Of a stretch of 64,000 nt of DNA, positions 46,904-59,580 are shown in pieces. Where the stretch lies: positions 4,092,001 to 4,156,000 of the forward strand of contig NC_092408.1 of the NCBI RefSeq assembly GCF_009017415.1, in the 5' to 3' direction. The DNA is from Aspergillus flavus. Its lineage: Eukaryota > Ascomycota > Eurotiomycetes > Eurotiales > Aspergillaceae. Position 1 is the first letter of the stretch, and every line of letters begins with the position of its first letter. A model generated the notes under the pieces. That model was not told the origin of the DNA. It was given only the letters and a program-made list of their open reading frames with translations, and did no database searches. The position numbers and the translations under genes were made by a program.

Positions 46904-48548
46904 CTAGCCATCAAAACTGCGCCGCCAGATCTTGATCGGCATCTCCCCCAAAATATGATTCATCGACTCAAACCGCTTTGGCTCCCAGTCCGGATACGGC
47001 AACGCAAAGTCATACCGATGCACCAGAGTCGCCAGGGCCTTCGTCTGTTCCAGATACGAGATATTCCTCCCGATACAGGAGCGAGCGCCTGCAGAGAATG
47101 TAATAAAGTACGGCCCCAACTCCTTTCCAGCCTCACCGAGGAATCGCTCCGGAATGAACTTGTGCGGCTGCGGAAATACCGACTCGTCGTGGTGTGCGAC
47201 ATATGCGGATATACTGACCGAGGTATTTCCCGGTACCCACTCGCCTAGGATCTCCATGCCCTCGGGTGGCGTCTGTCGTGGGAGGCCGTGAGGTGTCGGT
47301 GGCAAGATACGCAATGACTCGTCTAGACAGGCACGTAGGTAAGGAAGATGCTTCACGGTGTCATAAGAAGCAACTATTTCATCTGGCCCCAAGACCCCAT
47401 CGATCTCTTCGCGGAGTTTAGCCATGGCTTCTGGGTGACGAATAAGCTGATAGAGGACGTTGGTGATGGCAATAGCTGTAGTCACAGTTCCCGCGTTCAT
47501 CATAATATTGACTTCTGCGGCGATTTCGCCGAATTCAAGATTATTAGGCCTGCCGTTTTTATCCTCCATCAGAGCTTGGAAGAAGTCATTTAGTTTCTCG
47601 CCTGCCTCGTATCGACGCAGACGTTCGCTTGACCGTCGCCAGATAATATGTTCCCAGGCATCTCCCTTTTTCTGGAGATTCCGGAAATAGGGAAACACGT
47701 CCACCAGCTTGTTTATGATGGGAAACCACTCGTAGTTCCACAAAACCATGCATTGCTTGATAGCGAGCGGGTATAAAGCGTCCCGCAAGCCACATTCGAA
47801 TGTACTGCCGTCTTTGCGCTCGGCGACGCAGATATCATTACCCTTATCCAGAAAGCCCAGTTTCTCGGACAATCCAATATCAGCCATAGCATCCAGCGTG
47901 AAGAAGTTGATCCACGCGCGGATATCCACAGTGAGATCCTCTGCGCTCGGAACGAAAGCACGACCGCCTGACACCGGCGCTGCTGTACAGCATTTATCCA
48001 AGTGCTTGACCAAACGCTCGATCTTGTCACTAACTTTATACTCCCACGTTTCCAAGTTCTTAAGCGCGTAGGCAGATGACAGCACCTTACGCTTCCTGGC
48101 GTGATCTGCTCGGTCAACCACATCGGCTAGATGATAGTGGGTGCCGGCTGATACGATGTAGGATGGATCTTTGCTGGCTTTTGTGTTGTGGCCGTAGATA
48201 TCCTTGATTGCGCGGACATCTCCGTAGGAGAGTGTGTTGGGCCCTGTCCGGATTACCGGGGACTTTTTGTGTAGTTCTGACAGTTCTTGCGATCGGGCGC
48301 CTCGGGAGGCCATGAACATGAATGGGAGGACGGACATTCCTGAAATGGGGTGTAGGTTGGGGTATTTTCGGAGGCCTGGAGATCTTAGGTTAGCCACGAT
48401 GCTTTGGATGTGGGTTGTGTTTGTGTGGTCAGTCTACTACACCTTTCGGGTCACGGATATACTCAATAAAGGGGAAGACAAAGAAGTATAGGAGGGTACA
48501 AAGCCCCCCTACGGCGGCATATGGGGCAGCAAGGACAAGAGATAACAT
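46904..48548 (-). CDS. Cytochrome P450 monooxygenase
   Basis: Two exons, 48443-48548 and 46904-48375, give 525 residues. The N-terminal anchor (MLSLVLAAPYAAVGGLCTLL) is in exon 1; the 67-nt intron joins DPKG to LRKYPNLHPISG. The I-helix has AGTVTT, the K-helix ESLRILPP (ExxR), and the haem loop is FSAGARSCIGRN with the Cys ligand. All required residues are present. It resembles the fungal benzoate-hydroxylase / secondary-metabolism P450 group in its N-terminus. No obvious substrate. Convergent with the FAD monooxygenase gene. Confidence 0.88.
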
Positions 48549-49554
48549 GGTGGTTGACCTATGTGATACACTGAACTTGTGGTCTACGAGGTTGTTGTGT
48601 AGAAGGTTGTCACCTACTTATATCCAGAAGGCAAGGAGCAATAACCCACAAGAGAACCATCCCACTGCCCCTCCATCGTGATACTAATCTAGGAATACTT
48701 GTCTTAACCACGACAACACACACTTCCCCCTCCATCGTCAACCATACGAATCTAGACTGTGGGGGATCTGCAGTGGAACCCTGAAGACGGGGTATGTTTC
48801 CTCTCCGGGTACGAGCGGATCAAACCTTCCAAGTGGGGAATATTTCCCTCTACGGCACAGAAACGAAAAGGGAAAGTAATGTTCATCCAACTGACATCAT
48901 GCGGTTCACGAATCGTTGATTAGCGCATTTGGGTGGATGATATACTCTTGGCTTGCATGGAGTCCTGTTTACTAATTTTTGACGGCTATCAGGCCTGACT
49001 TGACTTCATTTTTGCGGGAGCCTCTCAGAACAACCCCTAAAACAGACGTTTTCATCAAATCCCCCAAAGGAGGTGAACTAAGTCTCAGATAACTTGATAC
49101 GAGGTGTATTTACATTAGTCAGATGTAGTAAGGAAGATATACGTAACCGTCTTATGCATTTTAATCAGTCGGAAGATCGTTTGCTGTTCGAAATGACCAG
49201 GTTGGAGCGCTTTCAGAGGTGGATTAGCGTAGATGCCCAATATTATATTATCACATTTGTATTCGCTGCCTAACATTGTTTCCCAGAAGGAAATATTCGC
49301 TATATTCGTACATGAACCTAAGACAGCATTCGTGATGGTCACTTTGTACTTTCGTATCTTAGTGCTTCGATGTAAGGCCATGACAAGTGCACCGGTTTGC
49401 CAACTTGAGCTAAATCGAATGGATATCCAGACTGAGATATCAAACCAAAAAAACAAGGTATTCCACATATTGAAAATAATGAATCCCTTATTGCACAACA
49501 AAAACACATTCTCTCTGTAATCTCCTTCCTCTACCTACCCCAGTATACCAAAGC
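48549..49554. other. Intergenic, nothing recognised
   Basis: 1 kb upstream of the P450 and downstream of the dead sugar transporter. No supported feature. Confidence 0.45.
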
Positions 49555-51195
49555 TCACTCACCACCCCGTCTCCTCTCCTTCCTCAACTGCCTAGCATAT
49601 CTAACCCCAAACCCATGCTGAAAGACCTCCTGCGACTCCTCCAGCGTCAACCCCGACATCTCCGGATAAAAGAAAATAATCAAAATCCACCCAATAAAGC
49701 ACAGACACGCATAAAACCCAAACGCCCCGGACGGCGTAATCCCCTTCATCATCGACAAGAAAGCCGACGAAGCAATAAGATCCGACCCCCAACAACAACA
49801 AGTCATAAACATAGTCCCGATGGCACGAACCTCCGTCGAGAAAAAGTCCGCGCTCATCCACGCCGTGTTTCCAAAGGAGACACCGTAGAAGGCGACGAAC
49901 CAGATGATGAAGACTAGGACGACTATTGCTGTTGGGGTGATGGTGTTGTCTTGTACTTCTAGGGTGTCGAGGCTCATGGGGATGTAGACGAAGGAGATGG
50001 CGACTGCTAGGAGGCCGGCTGCCATGCCACAGGCTGTGGAGACGAGGAGGCAGCGGCGGCCGACGGGGTCGACTGGGGGCATGTTTATGCAGGCGCTGAC
50101 CATGTTTGTGCCGGATACGACTAGATTTACGGCTACCGGGTTGGAGAAGCCGACTAGGGCGAATAATGTGCCGGAGTAGTACATTTAAACGTTGAACCCG
50201 GACATCTGGGAGATGGCCACTAGAATGAGTTAACTAGAGGAAGAAAGGAAGGATGAAATAAATAAGATGAAAACGCACTCAATCTACAAGCACACACCAG
50301 GGCACGAAAGTGCGCAGGATTCCTGTTTAGTTCCTTGACTATATCCCACCGGCTGCGCCCCTGGGTTGATAGCTGAGCTCTTGGACGGTTTCACTAATCA
50401 GTTGGATCTTGGCCGATATCTGCTCTTCAGATGCATTGCTGAAGATCCAGTGGCGGACATTTACGGCTTCCTCGACTTTGCCATAGGAGATAAGTTGACA
50501 AGGTGATTCTGGGCATAGAGGAGGGAGGATAGCTAAAAAAATCGAGGGTACACCACCCAGGCCGACCATATAACGCCAGCCGTGAGGGACAGAAGCGAAA
50601 GCAGCACCTATGGCATAGCTGATCACTTGGCCTCCGGTAATACTGACATTGTTCAGTCCTACCATATGGCCGCGATATTTCATCGGAGCGATTTCGGCAA
50701 TGTATGCAGGCACGATCATTGCTGCTGACCCGACCCCAAGGCCAACAGTCAACCTGCCAACTGCCATTTGCGGTACAGAATATCCTGGGGCCTGAAGAAT
50801 GGCCTCGACGGTAAAGAGAGCGAATCCCACATACATAGGCCCTTTGCGACCATATTTGTCAGCAGTTAGGTCGGCAATAATAGCGCCCAGGAAGGGCCCT
50901 GCTGAACAGAGAGATGTAATCGCCTTTTCACTGGCGGAGAGTGCATGACCCAGACTGTTGTTATGTATACGAGGACGGCTAAAATAATCCCAGTATCATA
51001 GCCGAACAGCATGCCACCAATGGAGGCAGTTAAAGCCACGAGTCAGACATACGCGCCACTATCGGTCTGTTCAATCTCGTCGCTTTCGGTGATGCCTTGC
51101 TTCGGTTTCAACGCTTCGATGTGCTCACCCTAGGGGAAGATATGTTTTTTAGTCATTTCGGGCTGCTTGGCCTGGAGTGGCACAGTAAGGGTCAT
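49555..51195 (-). pseudogene. MFS sugar/polyol transporter, multiply broken
   Basis: Blocks of an inositol/hexose-type transporter appear in order: IGGMLFGYDTGII, LGHALSASEKAITSL, GAIIADLTADKYGRKG, VGRLTVGLGVGSAAMIVPAYI, CPESP, MYYSGTLFALVGFSNPVA and LSGLTLEES-like MSGLTLEESQEVFQ. Lesions include TGA at 51043-51045 where relatives have Trp, a one-nt shift just after the first helix, another shift after QPRGAAGG near 50340, and TAA at 50185-50187 before MYYSG. A TAG also interrupts the N-terminal tail, though an intron there is possible. With at least four independent defects it cannot make a transporter. In healthy copies it would import sugars released by wall enzymes, which fits the decayed enzymes to its left. 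Confidence 0.85.
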
Positions 51196-52022
51196 CGTTC
51201 TTGTAAGTGTTACAATTTGTAAAGAGAAAGTGACCAAGCAATGAACTGAGAAAGATCGAATAGATAGGAGTCGGCCTTTTATATATCAGAAGGTATGTGT
51301 CACATGACAAGCAATCACATGTCATCTATATCTATAGGTAGTTAGTAGAACATCTGTACGAAGGAATGACAACCACTTTAAGACCATCAAAAAGGCTTGA
51401 CATACGGTATGACCGTGACAGTATGCCACGGAAGCCTTCGAGCCATGCTTGCCAAGACAATCAATGATGTACTGTTCGAATACCTAAAATGTTGGGATTT
51501 GTGGGGTAATTACGATCATCTGGGGTATATTTCGACGAATGATTAGCCAGAGTCAAGGCTCAACACAGATAGCCTTGGTCCTGACGGTCTAACAAAATCT
51601 GTCTTGTAGTTCGCCCTGTCTTTCTCTCCCGAGGGAAATGAGACGTGGTGTGTTAAAATTAGGAAACATTGGCCGGGAGTAAGGTTTGGACGAAACTCTT
51701 CGCATTGGAAGTGTAGCCCTAATCTAGCCATTCTCGGACCGGAAGTCTCCTTCTCCACATCCCATGCTCATGTATCTGCTGCACTAAAGAAAATACAAAA
51801 GCTATATCGTCCGTAGAATGAAGAACATGATTCGGACTTAGGATAAGGTTCTCAGTTTTATTTTGGCGATAGTATTGTCTACAGGCGTTCGAGTTACATT
51901 GGCGGTGGTGGATATATATTTTACAGCGAGGCAACTGTCTGGGGTACGGAACAAGCTACATTGTCAAGTACAGACGGGAATCAGTTGCTCTTTAGCTCTT
52001 TAACACGGCCTACTGTTTGTTA
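51196..52022. other. Intergenic, nothing recognised
   Basis: 0.8 kb between the dead transporter and the regulator gene. No supported feature. Confidence 0.45.
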
Positions 52023-53823
52023 TCAATTATTTGACATGATATGACGCTCTGTCCGTTCTATCATGAGCGACTCAACGTGTAATCCCTCCTGGCCGCAGAA
52101 TGTATACGTAATATCCACCCTGTCCGCAGACTGTCCACATGGGATATGTATATAAGACAATGCTTCGATCCTCCGCCATACGGGGATTTGTTCCATGTAC
52201 GGTACCATTTGCTGTTCCCCAGCCGCACCCTCTTCAATTTCGATAACCCGCTCAACCACCCGGGCAGTAGAGATGCTATCCCAACTCGCCTCCCGTATTG
52301 GCTGCCGTCGCAAAATAGTCAAGACCTCACGACGGACCTTAGGATGTCGGCACTTCACTCCAATTATGTAAAGAACGGGGATAAATCCGATCTCGGGCGT
52401 AAAAGTCGGCCTTGACGACCCCGAATACCGCTGATGCGCCGCCGCTACTTCGCCCGCCAATGCGACGCATTGCTGGAACTGGGGCAGGAAATTGTCATAG
52501 TCCATTTCTCTGCCAGGTCCATAACCACGGAGGAGAGTCCACGCGATAGTATGTTGTAAGCGCAGGAGTGATACGAGAAGGTGAATTGCAACATCTGACT
52601 CACTGGGGCTGCCTTGTTGCAGGAGGTTTTCGAAGAGACTCGACCACGTTCCCAACTGCGCAAGAACAATGTCTTTGGGTGAAGACGGTAACGGTGACAT
52701 CGTACCCGTCGGGGATATTTGTTGCTCTGTGTTGCGCAGCCTCATTACCTGAGCGACGAGCACCTGGAGGTGGTCGGCAGCTTGGTCGAGTGACCAAAAT
52801 GTACTGTCGGAGAGTGATGTCTCTTGAATGTTGGCTGGAGTCCAGTCGACCAGAAACATGGCGGCCTGCATGTCAAGACGGCGAATCTGCTGTGTCACCT
52901 GGCAGATAGTCGTGTGAACGCCCGAGGATTGGGCGTCGCCGTAGGTACAGCAGTTCAATGTTGTGTTGCGTGAGAGCGCCACACCTCCGCGCAGGTGTTT
53001 CATTGCTTGTACGTCGTCGCCCGCCAGATGATCAAAGCAGGTAAAGAGATAACAAACCAAAAGCGTGACAGCTGTTATTTCGGCGCTGTCATCACTTTCC
53101 GGGTTGAGCAGAAGTTGAATGGCGCGGTTATAGTGCAGCAAAGGAGCCTTATCCGGTAGCCGGTCCTTTAAGGCGGGCGGTTGATACATCCGACCATTAG
53201 AATGACACTCCAGGTAGTTTCGGTGAATCAGGGCTAGAGCTATGGCAGCATGCCGCGCTGATGGCACTGTTTGAGAGAAGAACATGAGAGTGTTCCGCCA
53301 TGGTTCGCAAGGGCGGTATCCATTCAGATGCTTGATCGAAATATCGTTGAAAAAGCACATTGCCTCCGCCTGGGTTGGCCCAGTCACGGGTAAGACCAAA
53401 AAGGATCCGAGATTCTGCAACATTATGCCATGGTATTTCGAGTGCCATTGCTTCGACTCGTACGCACTGATCGTGGTAGAGGGGTGGTCACTCTTGCAGC
53501 TATTCTGATAATGAGTTGAATCCATCTCGGTCTTCTCCGGCTTGACAGCGAGGGGCATTTCACCATAGCCATCGCAGGTGCGACCGGTAGAGAGGCACTT
53601 CAAGCATGAAGGTTGAGATAGATCGCATTTAACTCGTCTTATCCTGACGTATGTCAGTTTCCAAGTCTTTTCGCACAATTGATAGTTCTGTAGCAATACG
53701 TAAAGTCAAGACATACTTGCAAGTCTTACAGCCTAATCTTGACTTTGGAGCCCACTTGCGAGGCTTTCTTCTCCAGGCTTGATTGCCCGTCTTGGTATTC
53801 TTGTTCTTCATCCCGTCCATCAT
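52023..53823 (-). CDS. Zn2Cys6 transcription factor
   Basis: Exons 53717-53823 and 52023-53643 join to 575 residues. The intron 53644-53716 (73 nt) lies inside the zinc cluster, as is common: RLGCKTCK, then IRRVKCD and CLKCLSTGRTCDGYG, giving the six cysteines. Before it is a basic region (RRKPRKWAPKSR). The long C-terminal region is helical and matches the usual fungal-specific regulator body (FFNDISIKHLNGY onward). The start at 53823 is the first of two adjacent ATGs. Targets unknown; it may have regulated the neighbouring transporter or the secreted aminopeptidase (divergent, 0.8 kb away). Confidence 0.85.
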
Positions 53824-54596
53824 GGTGTGAGAAAAGGTGGACGGTACGGAGTACAAAGAACGAAACTTGTAGAAAGACTAGCATTTTAAAAGAAGGCTTC
53901 TCAGTGATGAGGAAGGGTTGGATAAGTAGCCTAAAGCTACGGAGTTGACCAATTGGCATTAACTCTACTGATTCTCCTGATAGGCGTTGATTGGCTCGTT
54001 CGTACATGCGGGGCCCTTGGTGTGACGATCTATCTTGGTTTACATAGAGATCAATACGACTCGGTTCTACTTTCTTCATCTGTTGTGAGGCTGTGACACC
54101 TGGAAAGAACTCTGATTGGCATATATCTTGCTTGCTAGAGACTAGTGCTTATCATAATAAACACTGATTGGTTAGCTCGTACAACCGGGGCGCCAAGGAA
54201 GGCGAGCCTCTTCCTCTTCAACTATTTAGGATAAGGAGGAGACTACAGAAGTAGTGATCTTGGTACCTCGGTCGACTAAAGATGCAAGTGTACATACAGA
54301 CAAGAGCATAAATCTCAACTACACTTACACGGGTAAGATCCTCCTCTCTGTACCCTTCTTGGTTATACTTGTGGTGACCAAAAAAGAATATTGATTGGCT
54401 GGTTCGTACAAGCAGGGCGATTTTGAACAAGAGGCATGGTGAGTTGAAGGGAGGAATCCAGCTGCCTATTGAAACCATCAGACATGATGCTACTATCTGA
54501 GGAAGCTCAACAGCATAAATAGATCCCAGAGCGCAATCATGTTGGTTCTTGCAAGCAACTGAACAGAAACATCAATGAGAAGCCCCAGAAATTACA
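53824..54596. promoter_or_regulatory. Divergent intergenic region, regulator / aminopeptidase
   Basis: A 0.77-kb shared upstream region. Three similar phrases, 'gattggctcgttcgtac' (about 53990), 'gattggttagctcgtac' (about 54167) and 'gattggctggttcgtac' (about 54393), each followed by a G/C-rich 'cggggc' or 'agggc' word, look like a spaced direct repeat and may be regulator sites. Confidence 0.5.
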
Positions 54597-56592
54597 ATGA
54601 ACCGACTCGTGAATCCGCTCATCCTTTTCATGAGCTTGGGATTGAAAGCCCACAGCTTACATGATCGGGGTATGGTCTATGGATTTGACAATGTGAGTCT
54701 GGGACTTTACGGTACACCATTGCCCAAGGCCTTCAAGTTTTTTGACGAGTCATCTAGATTGAACCATCAGCCAACCTCACATGGACACCATGCTTCGATG
54801 CTTTTACTTGCTCTAGACTGGAAGTTCCTTTCGATTACTCAAACAGAAGTCTCGGCACGACGTCGATTGCCTTCATCAAGCTGGCTGGCAAAAATGCCAC
54901 CGTCGCATCTCCCAGCATTGTACTCAACCCCGGTAAAATCTCAACTCTATCAATTATACAACATTGACTGAACTTCATTTGACTGGACTGACACCTCGTT
55001 AGGCGGTCCGGGTGGTTCTGGTGTCGACCTACTCCTCACATACCAGGACCTCATCGGGCAGATGCTTGGAGAGCAGTACAACTTCGTCTCCTTTGACCCT
55101 CGCGGGGTGAATAACAGTGGCTTGCATCTCGACTGCTTCTCGGGGGACACAAAAGCAAGATCAGCTTTCTATCGACTGCACAGAACAGGCGCCACCAATA
55201 TCTCCTCAACGTCACTTGAGGAACAGTATTATTCAAGCTCTATCTACGGCGAGTGGTGCAACAATGCTGTCGAGAGCAAGTCAGCCCATTCATATTATGT
55301 GACTACGCCAGCAGTTGCCCATGATTTGCTCACATTTACCGAAGCTGAGGCTGAGTGGGCCGGTCAGTCACCATCAAACGCTAAACTGTGGTGCTATAGC
55401 ATCAGTTACGGCACTGTCATCGGCAGCACCTTCGCTTCTCTGTTCCCTGACCGCGTTGGGAGAATGATACTCGATGGTGTTCTGAACGCAGAACAATATT
55501 ATAACAACTATTGGACGGACAATGTTGATCAAATGGATGAGGCCATGGAAACATTCTCGACCTTCTGTCATTCCGCCGGACCTGAAAAGTGCTCATTCTG
55601 GGGACCCACACCGGCTAACATCACGGCAAGAATGGATGGCATCATCCGTCAGCTTCAGAACCATCCAGTCCCGCTAAGCGGCGTCGGAGGTCCAGACCTG
55701 CCAACAATGGTCACAGTTTCAGACCTGAAGACCCTTTTTCTCAACGCACTCTACACCCCACTAGCATTATTTCCAAGGATGGCCGACATCCTACACCAGG
55801 CCGAGGGTGGGAATGTGTCTGCTCTTGCGGGCATGTATGACCAGTCAAACTCTATAACCGACGCCCGTCTCGCCATCACTTGCACCGATTCTTATCGGAG
55901 GAACAGGCTTACTACCATAGAAGAGTTCGAGATTTGGGTGGAGTACACGACTTCCAAGAGCAAGTACATCGGTGATCTCTACCCCATATTCCTCGAAGGT
56001 ATCTTATGCCGATCATTCCGACCGCACTTGCCTGATAGCATGGTAGTCCAAGGTAGTCAACACCCCTTGTGTCTCTCTCTGCTTTTCGGCATTCTATAAA
56101 CATTGTCTTCAGCAAATTGGGTGGCCATCTATATTAGAAACAAAGTCTAACCAGGTTTGATGCAGACGAAATAAGTGCACTAAACGTGCCTACGTCCTTC
56201 CCGATCCTCTTTGCGAGTAATACCATCGACCCTATCACGCCATTGGAATCGTACGTTTCGGCCAAATCCCATCGACATTAGTAATGTTACTAGCTGACAT
56301 TATCACGTCATAGGGCGCGCAAGATGTCTTCTCGGTTTGCTGGATCAGTACTTCTAATGCAAGAAGCTGTTGGTGTAAGTTGTCATCAATTCCCAATTCC
56401 ACAGTCATCTCGACCAAGAGTCTAGGCTTACTCGCGGGATATTTCCTCTAAATCCAGCATACGGTCATCAACCAGGGGGCGTCGGATTGTTACTTTGGAC
56501 ATATTCAGGCATACCTCCAAGGCACAGTTCCATCGTCTAACACTACATGCGCCCGACAGTACATTCCATTCATAGATGCCTCCCCATTTTAA
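54597..56592 (+). CDS. Secreted S33 tripeptidyl/prolyl-type aminopeptidase
   Basis: Six-exon model: 54597-54692, 54758-54932, 55003 to about 56055-56070, about 56155-56250, 56314-56374 and 56459-56592. A signal peptide (LVNPLILFMSLGLKAHS) leads in. Then come TWTPCFDAFTCSRLEVPFD, the oxyanion motif NPGGPGGSG, FVSFDPRGV, and the nucleophile elbow YSISYGT (Ser). ILFASNTIDPITPLE carries the catalytic Asp and EAVGHT the catalytic His, with a C-terminal TAP-like block ending FIDASPF. The exon 3/4 junction is uncertain: the obvious donor after VVQ is out of phase by one nt, and a donor after QHP fits. The enzyme would remove short peptides from N-termini outside the cell. Confidence 0.75.
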
Positions 56593-57511
56593 CGACTATC
56601 AAAGCGATGGGAGAAGAGTCCGGTCAATTGCAGGAAAGAACTGACCGGTGCCAACGCAGTGCTGGATTTTGAAAGTAAATGGCTCATATACACTCATTCA
56701 AAGCGCTTGTTAGGGGTTGGACCTATTCCTGCCAAGTACATTATGATAAGGACAATAATTTTCCACTGCCAAGGGTCGACATTTCGTCCGACTTTAGAAT
56801 GAGTTGTTGGTCCATAAGCGGAGAAGGGGCTCCTTCTAGTTTCCATGCGTACCGAATACGTGGTTATGCTGTTAGGCCATGTATTGTTCGTTTTGATTCT
56901 TACATTAAAGTGTGCACACATACCAAGTTCAATACGGGGGTAGCCATATTGCATAGTAATCATATGGTTAGGGCTTGAAAGACGGTCTCTAAATATGCGA
57001 ATAGGGAAGGCAATAGCGGAACTTACTGATTAGCCTCACCTGGGGGTGACATTTGGAAATGGCTGATAAAAGGCAGGAAAAATGATCTACTGGGCAACTT
57101 GCTACTGCGAGGAAAACCCACACCGCATCCCTTTGTCCAAACATAGTATTGCACTAGATGCAAACAGTATTTCGGGCCGGACCCCACGCTAACCCCACCG
57201 GGATAGGTGGATCTGCAGGACAGCTCCGAGGATCAACCTATCAATTGGGTGGATTCCACGGTCTAAGGTAACTAAACTAGCACTAATAGGGGCTGGTCCT
57301 GAGCTGACTCAACGAGTTAAAAGTCAAGAAGCTCGGAGTTTCACTCCTCACGTGCACGCCCGGTACATTGCGGTTTCCCGATCGGACGATGGCGTCCCTC
57401 CACTCACACAAAGAACCAAGTGCCACCTCTGCTGATTCAGAATTTCTCTTCCCTCTCTAAATCTCCATTTGATCACTACGTTCCAGCACCAGGGGCGACA
57501 CCGCATCCGAC
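56593..57511. other. Intergenic, nothing recognised
   Basis: 0.9 kb upstream of the methionine aminopeptidase gene. No domain-bearing frame. Confidence 0.45.
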
Positions 57512-58888
57512 ATGCCCTCCAAGAGAAAGTGCCTCGGAGTCGACTGTCACAATGAAGCCGAAGCCTTACAGTGTCCGACTTGTCTGAAGTTGGGCATGAA
57601 AGACAGCTACTTCTGCTCCCAAGATTGCTTCAAGAAGAACTGGGTGGGTTTCCATATCTGCTAGTGACTAGAATCTCGTCGTTGACTGAGCTCGTGAGGT
57701 AGGCCGAACACAAGACCGTCCACAAAACGGCTGAAGGTAAGACACAGAATGGTAATCTCCGTCTAATGATCCATTCAAAGATTGTCACTGAACCCGATCC
57801 AGCTACTGGGCTTTACAATCCTTTCCCCACCTACTCCTTTACCGGGTCGGTTCGACCGGTCTATCCACTGTCTCCGATGCGCACCCTTCCGACGTCGATC
57901 AAACGCCCGGACTGGTCTGAGACCGGCATCCCGAAAGGGGAGCGGCGCTTGCACCGGTCGAAGATTGATATTCTCGACGCCAAGGGACAGGAGGCAATGC
58001 GCAAAGTGTGTCGCTTAGCTCGGGAGGTACTGGATATCACCGCCGCCGAGGTCCGACCAGGTATTACCACGGACTACCTGGACGATGTCTGTCACAAGGC
58101 TTGTATCGAACGGAATGTAGGTGCCACTTGTACCCTGATACCTTATATAATTTATCTTTCTTGCTAATACAGACAGGCCTACCCTTCGCCTTTGAATTAT
58201 AATCATTTCCCCAAATCGCTTTGTACGTCTCCTAACGAGGTAGTTTGTCATGGCATTCCGGATCAGCGGATTCTTCTCGATGGTGATATTTTGAACCTCG
58301 ACATATCAATATATCACGGTGGTTACCACGCTGACGTCAACGAAACGTATTACGTGGGTGATCGAGCCAAGGCGGATCCTGACTCGGTCCGAGTGGTGGA
58401 AACGACCAGAGAGTGCTTGGATATGGCAATCGAGCTCGTAAAGCCTGGCACCCTCCTCCGAGACTTTGGCAAGGTCATTGAGAAGCATGCCAAGTCCCGA
58501 AACTGTAGCGTCCACACGACCTGGGGTGGCCATGGTATCAACACCGAATTCCACCCCCCGCCCTGGATCCCTCATTATGCCAACAGTAAGGTGCCCGGAG
58601 TGTGCAAATCGGGGATGACATTCACAATCGAACCCATTCTGACGCTTGGCAAACCGCGGGAAATCTATTGGCCCGATGACTGGACAAATGTGACGGTGGA
58701 TGGCAAACGGACGGCTCAGTTTGGTGAGTACAGCATGCATATCACGTAGAAAGCCTTATGCTAATATCTCTGGAGAACACACCTTACTGGTCACAGAAAC
58801 CGGGGTCGAGGTCTTGACTGCGAGACTGGAGGATTCTCCAGGAGGACCGATTCCCATCCCCACGACCGACAACGGTAACAGCGCATAG
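57512..58888 (+). CDS. Methionine aminopeptidase type 1
   Basis: Five exons (57512-57643, 57703-57736, 57803-58116, 58177-58723, 58776-58888) give 379 residues, normal for eukaryotic MetAP1. The N-terminus is the zinc-finger region ([29 protein letters not shown]) that ties MetAP1 to ribosomes. The catalytic domain has [27 protein letters not shown], metal ligands in DISIY and ADVNETY, the His in GGHGI, Glu in TIEP and Glu in QFEHT. The enzyme removes initiator methionine from new proteins in the cytosol. Usually a single housekeeping copy exists; I cannot see whether this is that copy or an extra one. Confidence 0.9.
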
Positions 58889-59580
58889 TCCGCCTCGTAC
58901 ATCTCGAATTGAAAGACATGGTAGAGCAAGGGACAATTGGTCATCTAAAACACATTAAGGGAAGAACACGATTTCCAGGGCACAGTAGCACGTAGGCTAG
59001 ATTAAATGACATGAAGAGAGTCGGATGACCCGACGGTCAGATCTGCCCGCGTCGCACGTACATTGTTACACGCGACGTGACCTGTTGATTATATAATCTG
59101 CTGCTCGAGGAGTCGAGGTGTATACAGTGCGAAGTATTTCAGCTATTTGAACTAAATCTACTAAAACAGCCTACTGTTCAATGAGACAGGAATTTGAAGC
59201 TGAGTATCCGAAGGACTCTAGGGCCTAGAAGCTTGTTCGGACTCAGATGTACGAGCCATATTACTAGTAGCCTCCCTTGTAGGTGGAGCCTGTGGCATCC
59301 ACCTACCGTTTCTGGCCAAGTGGAGCGTACCATATTATGGAACATCGTTACCCAGCAAATCACAAACGCTGCAGAGGGCGGGAGGTAGAACTAATCGGTA
59401 TACAAATACGCCCCACTTCAAAATATTCGGACATCGATACATACTCCGTAACTTCCAAACATAGTAACGGCAGCAGCTGAGCCTTCGTACGACCCCCAAA
59501 TGGAATAGAACCTGCCGTCCACGAATGAGTATATCAGCTGTGACCGGTGTCCCTCTCTACATATTCACCAGGACATATCC
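58889..59580. other. Intergenic, nothing recognised
   Basis: 0.7 kb between the MetAP1 and F-box genes. No feature supported. Confidence 0.45.

Noticed and set aside
54188..54200. GGCGCCAAGG upstream of the S33 aminopeptidase as a cluster operator
   Set aside because: It lacks the CGGCGCCAAA form, stands alone, and is 20 kb outside the cluster; kept as background.
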